The notes beneath the pieces are model-generated. The model did not search any database, was not told where the DNA came from, and saw only the letters and a program-made list of their open reading frames with translations. Below are positions 1 through 6,721 of a DNA stretch of 7,030 nt, piece after piece (within the stretch, counting starts at the first letter, position 1; every line of letters begins with the position of its first letter). Source of the DNA: an uncultured Cytophagaceae bacterium (GTDB lineage: Bacteria; Bacteroidota; Bacteroidia; Cytophagales; Spirosomataceae); NCBI GenBank assembly GCA_903960725.1, contig CAJCBY010000324.1:1-7030 (forward strand), in the 5' to 3' direction. The position numbers were made by a program, and so were the translations under genes.

Positions 1-1695
1 CGTGCATTCCCGTCTTATTATGAAGGCAAGTGGTTAATCGTTGAGTTTATGCGTGGCTGGATTATGGCCGTGACAATGGATGAAAAAGGGGATTATAAGT
101 CGATGGAGCGCTTTATGCCCTCTACGACTTTTGGTTCTGCAATCGATATGGACTTCAGTCCTGAAGGTGATTTATACGTATTAGAATATGGTTCAGCTTG
201 GTTCCGCGGAAATGAGAATGCTCGTTTAGTGAAGATTGAATACCAAGGTGGAAACCGCAAGCCGTATGTAGAAGCATCGTCTGCTAAGAAGGCGGGTGCT
301 GCGCCATTTACTACCACTTTATCTGCGGAGGGAACGAAAGATTTCGACGGGGATAAGTTGACGTATACTTGGACGGTGAAGAAGGCTGGTAAATTCGTGA
401 AGAATTTAGCTGGAGCTAATCCTACTTTGCAATTAAAGGATGCGGGTAAATACGAAGTGACTTTGAAAGCGGCTGATCCGAAAGGATTATCGAATACGTC
501 TTCTTTGGAAATCTTAGTAGGTAACGAAGCTCCAGTAGTGGATATCGCGGTTGAAGGCAATAAATCATTCTATTTCGAGGGACAGCCTTTGAAATACGAA
601 GTGAAAGTAGAAGATAAAGAAGACGGCGCTTTAGGTAAAGGTATCGCCAAAGAGGCTGTGGCAGCGACCGTGGATTATGTAGCATCAGGTTACGATCCGA
701 TCGAAATGGCGCAATCGCACCGGAAGGCAGATAGCGATTTATTCGCTTCGGCTGGGCTACGATTAATCAATGCAAGTGATTGTAAGTCTTGTCACCAAAT
801 GTCAGTACGTTCTGTAGGGCCTTCGTATAAAGAAGTGGCTGAGAAGTACAAAGGGCAAGATATGGTGGAAAAGTTATCTCAAAAGGTAATTGTAGGTGGT
901 ATGGGAGTTTGGGGCGAGCACGCGATGTCTGCGCACCCGAATATCTCCAAAGCAGATGCGAAATCCATGGTAAATTATATCTTGAGTTTAGGGGATGCCA
1001 AAGCAAGTAATGCGATTGGCGTGGCAGGAACATTAGGTTTGAATAAGCCAGCGGATCAATCGTCTTCAAAAGGGGTATTCGTCGTTCGTGCGACCTACTT
1101 AGATAAAGGGAATAAGAAGATGGCTCCGGTTCAGTCCGAGAAATGGTTATTCTTGCGTCACCCAGCGTTGAACGTAGAAAAAGCAGATGTTTCGAAAGGC
1201 ATCATGCAATTAATCACGCCAGGTCGTTCGACGAACATGGTGGGTCAAAACCCATATTTAGGTTACAAGGATTTAGATTTAACAGGAATCTCGACCATCG
1301 AAATTGCTGCTTCAGCACAAGCGAGATCGAATGCAACCGGTGGTGTGATTGAAATTCGTTTAGATTCACCTACCGGAACGGTTATTGGCCAAACGGCTCC
1401 GATCGAGGTTGCGCAAGGTGGATTTGGCGGACCTCCTCCAGCAGCGGCAACACCAGGCAAAGGTGCACCACTAGGAACAGGAGTTGCGGCACCAGCAGCG
1501 GCTGCACCTGCAGCTTCAGCAACTCCAGCAGCGGCGCCTCCTGCGGGTCAAAGAAGAATGTCTGGTCCAGCTGCCCAAAAAGTAGCCATCCAAGCTACGT
1601 CAGGTTCACATGATCTATATTTCGTAGCTGTTAACCCTAAAGCGACCGAGCAACAAATTGTCGTTCAGATTTCGGGTATAGAAATGAAAAAATAG
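1..1695 (+). CDS. PQQ-dependent sugar dehydrogenase / PKD / cytochrome c fusion protein, 5'-truncated
   Basis: The frame is open from base 1, so the true start lies upstream; the first Met in view (position 49) sits inside the domain. About 564 codons are visible. Residues below count from that Met. Residues 1-68 are the last blades of a glucose/sorbosone-dehydrogenase-type propeller (MRGWIMAVTMD, DFSPEGDLYVLEYGSAWF). Residues 69-157 are a PKD-type Ig fold (DFDGDKLTYTWTV). Residues 225-315 are a class I cytochrome c with heme motif CKSCH (bases 781-795) and a likely Met ligand in GVWGEHAMSAHP (Met codon 925-927). From about 340 to the end is a CBM6-like beta-sandwich closing with SHDLYFVAVNP. 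Family knowledge: such proteins are periplasmic or outer-membrane attached and often carry an N-terminal ThuA domain. Inferred role: oxidation of a sugar or polyol with electrons passed via PQQ to the fused heme. The substrate is unknown, and PQQ-binding residues are mostly out of view. Confidence 0.85.
   Translation, partial: RAFPSYYEGKWLIVEFMRGWIMAVTMDEKGDYKSMERFMPSTTFGSAIDMDFSPEGDLYVLEYGSAWFRGNENARLVKIEYQGGNRKPYVEASSAKKAGAAPFTTTLSAEGTKDFDGDKLTYTWTVKKAGKFVKNLAGANPTLQLKDAGKYEVTLKAADPKGLSNTSSLEILVGNEAPVVDIAVEGNKSFYFEGQPLKYEVKVEDKEDGALGKGIAKEAVAATVDYVASGYDPIEMAQSHRKADSDLFASAGLRLINASDCKSCHQMSVRSVGPSYKEVAEKYKGQDMVEKLSQKVIVGGMGVWGEHAMSAHPNISKADAKSMVNYILSLGDAKASNAIGVAGTLGLNKPADQSSSKGVFVVRATYLDKGNKKMAPVQSEKWLFLRHPALNVEKADVSKGIMQLITPGRSTNMVGQNPYLGYKDLDLTGISTIEIAASAQARSNATGGVIEIRLDSPTGTVIGQTAPIEVAQGGFGGPPPAAATPGKGAPLGTGVAAPAAAAPAASATPAAAPPAGQRRMSGPAAQKVAIQATSGSHDLYFVAVNPKATEQQIVVQISGIEMKK
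1417..1578 (+). other. Ala/Pro-rich low-complexity segment inside the C-terminal beta-sandwich domain
   Basis: About 54 codons encode almost only Ala, Pro, Gly, Thr and Ser, starting GGFGGPPPAAATPGKG and ending near QRRMSGPAAQ. It lies between IEIRLDSPTGTVIGQTAPIEV and the closing strands KVAIQATSGSHDLYFVAVNP, which look like two parts of one carbohydrate-binding-type beta-sandwich. The segment is therefore a loop insertion and not an interdomain linker. The frame stays open and the codons are GCA/GCG/CCA-rich, making this patch visibly more GC-rich than its surroundings. It is probably a flexible, surface-exposed loop that grew by repeat expansion. No function can be read from it. Confidence 0.7.
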
Positions 1696-1717
1696 TCAAT
1701 CGATTATAGTAATTCTA

Positions 1718-1754
1718 GGGTTCTCTCTGCTTTAATAGAGAGAACCCTTTTTTT
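1718..1754 (+). terminator. Rho-independent terminator after the PQQ/cytochrome gene
   Basis: A perfect 11-bp stem, GGGTTCTCTCT (1718-1728) with AGAGAGAACCC (1737-1747), encloses the 8-nt loop GCTTTAAT and is followed at once by seven T residues (1748-1754). It sits 22 bases after the stop codon of the upstream gene, as expected for an intrinsic terminator on the + strand. The T-tract runs directly into the ATG of the GH105 gene, with no base between them. It may therefore work as a terminator, as an attenuator of the downstream operon, or as a leader structure. Confidence 0.85.
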
Positions 1755-3050
1755 ATGCGCTATATCTTTATTTTGCTGTTATTTTCTGGCTCCTTATTTG
1801 GCCAAAAAAACATCACCACAGCTTCCGATGCCACAGCGCCACTTCACGCATTACAACCGGATTATCCTACGCCTTATGGCGCACCCAGTTCTTTAACTAT
1901 TCAAAAAACCATTGACCGTGTCTTTGCTTATTTAGAAAAGGCGACCCCTGATCGTTTTGTCGATAATACCACAGGGGCTGAGGTAAAGACCTACAACTCA
2001 AATGCCATCTTTAGTAAAGGCGATTTTCGTCCGATTTCCTATGAATGGGGCGTGACCTATTCCGGAATGCTAGCTTTGAGTGAAGTAACTGGCGACACTA
2101 AATACAAAAACTATGTGTTTAATCGCCTGAATCTAATTAATTCGGGTGTTCCGGAGGCCATCAAGATTCCGTCTGATCAATCCCATGTATTAAAAGGACT
2201 CGTGCACCCGCGTGCTTTGGACGATATCGGTGCGATGGGTATGGCGGTGATTAAGGCCAAAAAAGCAGGCTTCTCTACCGACATGTCCTATATCACGAAG
2301 CGTGCCTCAGATTTCATTTTAAAGGAAGAGCATCGTTTACCCGATCGTACGTTAGTGCGCATTCGTCCGCTGCAAAATACGATGTGGCTAGACGATGTGT
2401 ATATGTCGATTCCAGCCTTATTGCAATTAGGGGAATACGAGGAGGCCGTTTTTCAGTTTAATGCCTACCGCAAACGGATGTATAATTCTACCCTGAATAT
2501 TTATATGCACGGCTATTTAGTGGACGCAACGGAGCACCCGGAATTCCACTGGGGACGTGCGAATGGCTGGGCTTTATTGACTAATTGTGAATTATTGGAA
2601 TATTTGCCGGCGAATCATCCGGCGCGTCCAGAAATTTTAGCTCAGTTGAAAAACCACTTGAAAGGGCTGATGGCCTTGCAGGATGGGACTGGATTTTGGC
2701 ATCAATTATTGGATAAAAATGACTCTTATTTAGAGACCTCATGCACGGCAATTTATACCTATGTGATGGCCAAAGGAATCAACAAAGGCTGGCTCGACCC
2801 TAAAACCTACGGTCCTGCAGCGATTTTAGGCTGGAATGCCGTGAATACCAAAGTGAATGAAAAAGGTCAGGTAGAAGGGACTTGCGTAGGCACAGGTTTA
2901 GCTTGGGATCCGGCGTTCTATTATCATCGCCCTATTTCACCGTATGCGGCACATGGATATGGTCCCGTTTTATTAGCTGGAGCGGCGATGTTGGATTTAG
3001 TGAAGCAGTACAATTACCAAATCAATGATTCTGCCGTACATTTGAAATAA
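1755..3050 (+). CDS. Secreted GH105-family unsaturated rhamnogalacturonyl/uronyl hydrolase
   Basis: The 431-aa protein belongs to glycoside hydrolase family 105 (YteR/RhiN type, an alpha/alpha-barrel). These enzymes hydrate the double bond of terminal 4,5-unsaturated uronic acids left by lyases, releasing the unsaturated uronate. Residues 1-16 form a signal peptide (MRYIFILLLFSGSLFG) with predicted cleavage before Gln17, so the enzyme should act in the periplasm. Family signatures are WGVTYSGMLAL (98-108), the Asp pair in MWLDDVYMS (210-218) holding the likely catalytic acid, EFHWGRANGWALL (263-275) and TGLAWDPAFYYHRP (380-393). The ATG at 1755 is the only start giving a full signal peptide: an in-frame TAG lies at 1716-1718 and no ATG comes between. 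It has no upstream leader other than the terminator hairpin. kduD follows after one base, so the two are surely co-transcribed. The exact glycan (rhamnogalacturonan I, ulvan or another) cannot be told from sequence. Confidence 0.9.
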   Translation: MRYIFILLLFSGSLFGQKNITTASDATAPLHALQPDYPTPYGAPSSLTIQKTIDRVFAYLEKATPDRFVDNTTGAEVKTYNSNAIFSKGDFRPISYEWGVTYSGMLALSEVTGDTKYKNYVFNRLNLINSGVPEAIKIPSDQSHVLKGLVHPRALDDIGAMGMAVIKAKKAGFSTDMSYITKRASDFILKEEHRLPDRTLVRIRPLQNTMWLDDVYMSIPALLQLGEYEEAVFQFNAYRKRMYNSTLNIYMHGYLVDATEHPEFHWGRANGWALLTNCELLEYLPANHPARPEILAQLKNHLKGLMALQDGTGFWHQLLDKNDSYLETSCTAIYTYVMAKGINKGWLDPKTYGPAAILGWNAVNTKVNEKGQVEGTCVGTGLAWDPAFYYHRPISPYAAHGYGPVLLAGAAMLDLVKQYNYQINDSAVHLK

Positions 3051-3051
3051 T

Positions 3052-3816
3052 ATGAAAAATACGTTTGATTTAACAGGAAAAATTGCACTAGTCACTGGTT
3101 GTAAACGGGGAATAGGAATGGCGATGGCGCTAGGTTTAGCGGAGGCAGGAGCGGATATTATTGGTGTTTCGGCTTCGTTAGAATTAGCGGGATCAGACAT
3201 TGAAAAAGCGGTTACCGGCCTAGATCGCAAATTCAAAGCCTACCAGGCTGACTTCTCTAACCGCGATTCGCTATATGCGTTTATCAAACAATTGAAGGCG
3301 GATTATCCACGTATCGATATTTTAGTGAATAATGCGGGAACCATCTTGCGCAATCCGGCGGCAGAACATTCGGATGAGTTTTGGGATGAAGTATTGGAAG
3401 TAAATCTCTCGTCTCAATTTATTCTGAGTCGTGAAATCGGCTCCAGGATGATTGCACAAGGCAGTGGTAAAATTATATTTACCGCGTCTCTATTGAGTTT
3501 CCAAGGCGGAATTAATGTGCCAGGTTATGCTGCCAGCAAAGGCGGTATTGCCCGTTTAACGATGGCTTTAGCAAACGAGTGGGCAGGGAAGGGTGTGAAT
3601 GTGAATGCGATTGCTCCAGGCTATATTTCTACCGATAACACGACTGCATTGCGCGAAGATAAAGACCGCAGTGCTTCAATTTTAGGACGAATTCCGGCAG
3701 GAAGATGGGGAGAGCCTGAGGACTTTAAGGGTCCTGTGGTATTCTTAGCATCTGAAGCCTCTAACTATGTACACGGAACCATTTTGACCGTTGATGGCGG
3801 CTGGATGGGGCGGTAG
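3052..3816 (+). CDS. kduD: 2-dehydro-3-deoxy-D-gluconate 5-dehydrogenase (KduD), SDR family
   Basis: The 254-aa protein is a classical short-chain dehydrogenase. It has the Rossmann motif TGCKRGIG (15-22), NNAG (93-96), Asn118, and the catalytic Ser146, Tyr159 and Lys163 in the YxxxK motif YAASK. Long stretches follow KduD as I recall it from E. coli: LSFQGGINVPGY, NEWAGKGVNVNAIAPGY, RIPAGRWGEPED and the C-terminal VDGGWMGR. KduD interconverts 2,5-diketo-3-deoxygluconate and 2-keto-3-deoxygluconate with NAD(H) in the cytoplasm; there is no signal peptide. Position between two unsaturated-uronate hydrolases supports this role over a generic SDR. The start is fixed by position: ATG one base after the upstream stop, preceded by an A/T-rich stretch with no Shine-Dalgarno motif, with MKNTFDLTGK leading straight into the first beta-strand. 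Confidence 0.92.
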   Translation: MKNTFDLTGKIALVTGCKRGIGMAMALGLAEAGADIIGVSASLELAGSDIEKAVTGLDRKFKAYQADFSNRDSLYAFIKQLKADYPRIDILVNNAGTILRNPAAEHSDEFWDEVLEVNLSSQFILSREIGSRMIAQGSGKIIFTASLLSFQGGINVPGYAASKGGIARLTMALANEWAGKGVNVNAIAPGYISTDNTTALREDKDRSASILGRIPAGRWGEPEDFKGPVVFLASEASNYVHGTILTVDGGWMGR

Positions 3817-3821
3817 CAAAT

Positions 3822-3919
3822 TTCAAAGACCAAAGAGCAAAGTTCAAAATTTTCCTATTTGCTCTTTGAACTTTGCTCTTTGGTCTTTGCTCTTTGAACT
3901 TTGGTCTTTGAACTTTGAA
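3822..3919 (+). repeat. Inverted array of 7-bp CTTTGNN repeats forming a 25-bp hairpin
   Basis: The right arm (3864-3919) is eight exact tandem heptads. With A=CTTTGAA, B=CTTTGGT and C=CTTTGCT, the order is A-C-B-C-A-B-A-A. A ninth, degenerate unit (ATTTGCT) precedes it at 3857-3863. The left arm (3822-3849) holds four units in inverted orientation, complementary to A-C-B-A, one unit with a mismatch. Bases 3824-3848 pair perfectly with 3865-3889, giving a 25-bp stem with a 16-nt loop (3849-3864). The whole element fills the gap between the kduD stop and the GH88 start. It resembles the short tandemly repeated heptamers described in cyanobacteria, but the unit sequence and inverted layout are what is seen here. 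Possible roles are transcript stabilisation, partial termination or protein binding; none is shown. Confidence 0.9.
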
Positions 3920-3929
3920 AATAGAAAAA

Positions 3930-5093
3930 ATGAAAAAACTAACTCTAATCCTCACCCTACTCTCCACCTCTCTTTTCGCGCAGAAAATAGATGTGGACAA
4001 ACAAATCGCTTTAGCTGGCCAGCAGTATCAACTCATGCTTGCTGCACGACCTGATACAAGCACAACGATTCACTCTGCAAAACAAGATGGTAGCTATAGC
4101 AATAAGCCGTCTCATTGGTGGTGTTCAGGATTTTTCCCGGGCGGACTTTGGTTCCTATATGAAAAGACCAAAGACCCAAAATGGGAGTCAGCAGCTCGAT
4201 TGTGGACAGCAGCAGTGAAGAAAGAGCAGTTCAATACAGGAACGCACGATCTTGGCTTTATGATGTACGATTCATTCGGGAATGGCTTACGTTTAACGAA
4301 AGATCCAGAATACAAGAAGGTGTTGATTCAATCGGCGAAGTCTTTGGCAACGCGTTTTGATCCTAAAATTGGTTTGATTAAATCATGGAATGGCTTTAAA
4401 GGAGGTTATAAATACCCGGTGATCATCGATAATATGATGAACTTGGAATTGTTATTCTGGGCGTCGCGCGAGACGGGGGATCCACGTTTTAAAGAGATTG
4501 CGATTATTCATGCGGATAATACGATGAAGAATCATTTTCGACCAGACTTTTCGAGTTATCATGTGATTTGCTATGATGTGGATGGAAAGGTTTTGGCCAA
4601 AAAACAACACCAAGGCTACCAAGATGAATCAACGTGGACACGTGGGCATGCCTGGGCGATGTACGGCTACGTAGAAATGTACCGTAATACGAAGGACAAA
4701 AAATACCTCGACTTCGCTCAAAATATCTCCGATTTCTATCTAAATCACCCGAATATGCCGGCAGATAAGATCCCTTATTGGGATTTCTATGCGCCTAATA
4801 TTCCTACGGAAGAGCGTGATGCTTCGGCGGGTGCGATTGCGGCGTCTGCTTTGCTAGAATTGAGTACGTATTCTGGAGAAAAAGGCAAGCGTTATTATGC
4901 GGATGCGGTGAAGATGTTAGAATCACTTTCGTCGCCGGCGTACCGCGCGGCTTTGGGTGAAAATAACCACTTCTTAATTAAGCACTGCGTGGGAGCGAAA
5001 TCGCTGAATTCAGAGATTGACGTGCCGTTAATTTATGCGGATTACTATTATTTAGAGGGCTTATTACGCTACCAAAAAATGGCTAAAAAATAG
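3930..5093 (+). CDS. Secreted GH88-family unsaturated glucuronyl hydrolase
   Basis: The 387-aa protein belongs to glycoside hydrolase family 88 (UGL, alpha6/alpha6-barrel). It removes terminal 4,5-unsaturated glucuronic or galacturonic residues from lyase products by hydrating the vinyl ether. Numbering from ATG 3930, both family aspartates are present: Asp107 in GTHDLGFMMYDS and Asp167 in VIIDNMMNLELL, matching the catalytic Asp pair known in Bacillus UGL. Other signatures are HWWCSGFFPGGLW, TWTRGHAWAMYGY (235-247) and ERDASAGAIAASAL. Residues 1-17 are a signal peptide (MKKLTLILTLLSTSLFA) cleaved before Gln18, so it is periplasmic. ATG 3930 is preferred over the in-frame TTG at 3915, which lies inside the heptad repeat; the ATG is preceded by an A-rich stretch and gives an ideal n-region. 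It is probably in the same operon as GH105 and kduD, unless the repeat hairpin ends or cuts the transcript. Substrate specificity is open. Confidence 0.92.
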   Translation: MKKLTLILTLLSTSLFAQKIDVDKQIALAGQQYQLMLAARPDTSTTIHSAKQDGSYSNKPSHWWCSGFFPGGLWFLYEKTKDPKWESAARLWTAAVKKEQFNTGTHDLGFMMYDSFGNGLRLTKDPEYKKVLIQSAKSLATRFDPKIGLIKSWNGFKGGYKYPVIIDNMMNLELLFWASRETGDPRFKEIAIIHADNTMKNHFRPDFSSYHVICYDVDGKVLAKKQHQGYQDESTWTRGHAWAMYGYVEMYRNTKDKKYLDFAQNISDFYLNHPNMPADKIPYWDFYAPNIPTEERDASAGAIAASALLELSTYSGEKGKRYYADAVKMLESLSSPAYRAALGENNHFLIKHCVGAKSLNSEIDVPLIYADYYYLEGLLRYQKMAKK

Positions 5094-5116
5094 TCGGCTT
5101 TTTGGGCTGAATTTCG

Positions 5117-5124
5117 TATCTTTG
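5117..5124 (+). promoter_or_regulatory. Bacteroidota-type -7 element (TAnnTTTG) before purH
   Basis: TATCTTTG is an exact match to the TAnnTTTG -7 consensus of the primary sigma factor in Bacteroidota. It ends 24 bases before the purH ATG, which predicts a short leader of roughly 15-20 bases. A TTG for the -33 element at the usual spacing is not visible: the nearest TTG (5102-5104) is too close. The call therefore rests on the -7 box and its position in the 55-base gap between the catabolic cassette and a housekeeping gene. Confidence 0.5.
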
Positions 5125-5148
5125 AGGCTTCATTTTTTATCAAGCCCC

Positions 5149-6672
5149 ATGTCAGTTAAGAAAATTCAATCAGCCTTAATTTCGGTTTATTACAAGGACG
5201 GTTTAGCGCCTATTATTCAAGAACTTCATAAAAACGGAGTGACACTTTATTCTACGGGAGGGACGCAGTCTTTCATCGAAGAATTAGGTATTCCTGTGAT
5301 TGCAGTGGAAGATTTAACGGGATATCCGTCGATCTTTGGTGGTCGTGTGAAGACCTTACACCCGAAGGTTTTTGGAGGTATTCTTCACCGTCGTGATTTA
5401 GCTGAGGATGTTGCTGTTGCTAAACAATACGATATTCCTGCTTTGGATTTAGTGATGGTGGATTTGTATCCATTCGAAGAAACAGTAGCTTCTGGGGCTT
5501 CTGATGAGGATATTATTGAGAAAATTGACATTGGTGGTATTTCTTTGATCCGCGGTGGAGCGAAGAATTTCAACGATGTATTAATCGTTTCTTCTCGCGA
5601 ACAATACGCGGAAGTTTCGGCGATATTCGCAGCACACGGTTCTGCTTCGACTACTTTAGAGGAGCGTAGAAGCTTCGCAGGAAAAGCATTCCAAGTTTCT
5701 TCCCACTACGATGGAGCGATTCAGCGTTATTTTGCTGGTCAAACAGCTGATTTAGCGAATTATACAACCTTGCCAGCACACGGCTTGCGTTATGGAGAAA
5801 ACCCACATCAGCAAGGTAAATTCTATGGCGATTTAGCAGCACTATTTGATAAATTGCACGGTAAGGAATTGTCTTACAATAACTTAGTGGATGTAGACGC
5901 GTGTCTATCTCTTTTAGATGAATTTAAGGAGACAGCTTTCGTGATCATCAAGCACATGAATGCGTGTGGCGTGGCGACGGGCATAACGGTGAAAGAGGCC
6001 TACGATAAGGCGCTTTCTTGCGATCCTATTTCGGCATTTGGTGGCGTGCTAGCTACAAATAATACCGTAGATAAAGCAGCGGCAGAATCCATCAATCCAT
6101 TATTTTGTGAGATTCTAATTGCGCCGGACTTTACAGAGGAGGCTTTGGAGGTCTTAAAGACGAAGAAAAATCGCATTTTATTGAAGCGTAATCAGGTTGC
6201 TTTCCCTAAAGTGATGTTCAAGACCCTGTTAAACGGTGTTTTAGAGCAAGATAAGGACTTAGTAATGGAAAGCGTGGAAGATTTCAAGACAGTAACGAAG
6301 CGTATTCCTACAGACGAGCAAAAGCGCGCTTTAGCGTTTGCGTTAAAGATCTGTAAGCATACAAAGTCTAATACGATTATTTTAGCGAATGACGGCCAGC
6401 TATTGGCTTCAGGCGTAGGCCAAACTTCTCGTGTAGATGCTTTAAAGCAAGCGATCGACAAAGCGAAGGAATTTGGATTTGATTTAAACGGTGCGGTAAT
6501 GGCTTCGGATGCCTTCTTCCCATTCCCAGATTGCGTAGAAATCGCTGGAAATGCTGGTATTGTGGCAGTTACACAGCCTGGTGGATCGATTAAAGATCAA
6601 GATTCGATTGATTATTGTGATGCAAATAATTTAGCCATGGTGATGACAGGAATTCGTCACTTCAAACACTAG
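5149..6672 (+). CDS. purH: Bifunctional AICAR formyltransferase / IMP cyclohydrolase
   Basis: The 507-aa protein has the usual PurH length. It carries out the last two steps of IMP synthesis in the cytoplasm: formyl transfer from 10-formyl-tetrahydrofolate to AICAR, then ring closure. The N-terminal MGS-like cyclohydrolase domain shows LYSTGGTQSFIEELG and GYPSIFGGRVKTLHPKVFGGIL, then DLVMVDLYPFEETV and IDIGGISLIRGGAKN. The C-terminal formyltransferase domain shows LRYGENPHQQGKFYG (213-227), the catalytic Lys-His pair in IIKHMNACGVATG (Lys268, His269), DPISAFGGVLA, SDAFFPFPD and the typical end MTGIRHFKH. ATG 5149 gives the standard MSVKKIQSALISVY start; an in-frame TTG at 5122 overlaps the promoter element and is not used. 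It is unrelated in function to the upstream cassette and is likely transcribed from its own promoter. Confidence 0.97.
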   Translation: MSVKKIQSALISVYYKDGLAPIIQELHKNGVTLYSTGGTQSFIEELGIPVIAVEDLTGYPSIFGGRVKTLHPKVFGGILHRRDLAEDVAVAKQYDIPALDLVMVDLYPFEETVASGASDEDIIEKIDIGGISLIRGGAKNFNDVLIVSSREQYAEVSAIFAAHGSASTTLEERRSFAGKAFQVSSHYDGAIQRYFAGQTADLANYTTLPAHGLRYGENPHQQGKFYGDLAALFDKLHGKELSYNNLVDVDACLSLLDEFKETAFVIIKHMNACGVATGITVKEAYDKALSCDPISAFGGVLATNNTVDKAAAESINPLFCEILIAPDFTEEALEVLKTKKNRILLKRNQVAFPKVMFKTLLNGVLEQDKDLVMESVEDFKTVTKRIPTDEQKRALAFALKICKHTKSNTIILANDGQLLASGVGQTSRVDALKQAIDKAKEFGFDLNGAVMASDAFFPFPDCVEIAGNAGIVAVTQPGGSIKDQDSIDYCDANNLAMVMTGIRHFKH

Positions 6673-6721
6673 GATTTTTCGGTTAAAAATTATATTTTTA
6701 GGATTAAATTCAACAACATAT

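Noticed and set aside
93..1460. Several open frames of 60-155 codons inside the PQQ/cytochrome gene on the other strand and in other frames
   Set aside because: They are shadows of the real coding frame, with no domain signature and no start context.
1761..1770. TATCTTTA as a -7 promoter element just inside the GH105 gene
   Set aside because: It lacks the final G and would start transcription downstream of the ATG, losing the signal peptide. It is explained by hydrophobic signal-peptide codons.
3857..3919. CRISPR array
   Set aside because: Units are 7 bp with no unique spacers between them and an inverted copy nearby, so this is a short tandem repeat and not repeat-spacer structure.
3915..3929. 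TTG start five codons upstream for the GH88 gene
   Set aside because: It lies within the repeat array and would add IEK-type residues ahead of a complete signal peptide. ATG 3930 has an A-rich upstream context and a canonical n-region.
3761..4054. Open frames on both strands across the heptad array that read as SLNFALWSL-like peptides
   Set aside because: A 7-bp unit without stop codons keeps several frames open by chance. The peptides are pure repeat translation, overlap kduD and GH88 in other frames, and have no recognisable domain.
5094..5110. Hairpin TCGGC/GCTGA after the GH88 stop as a terminator
   Set aside because: It has only five pairs including one G-T, no following T-tract, and the T-run lies in the loop. 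Too weak to call.
5122..5148. TTG start nine codons upstream for purH
   Set aside because: It overlaps the TATCTTTG promoter element and adds residues absent from usual PurH N-termini. ATG 5149 gives the standard start.
6691..6698. TATATTTT as the gyrB promoter
   Set aside because: It is one mismatch from TAnnTTTG in a very A/T-rich stretch, with no -33 TTG at the right distance. Chance match likely, so it is not listed as a feature.
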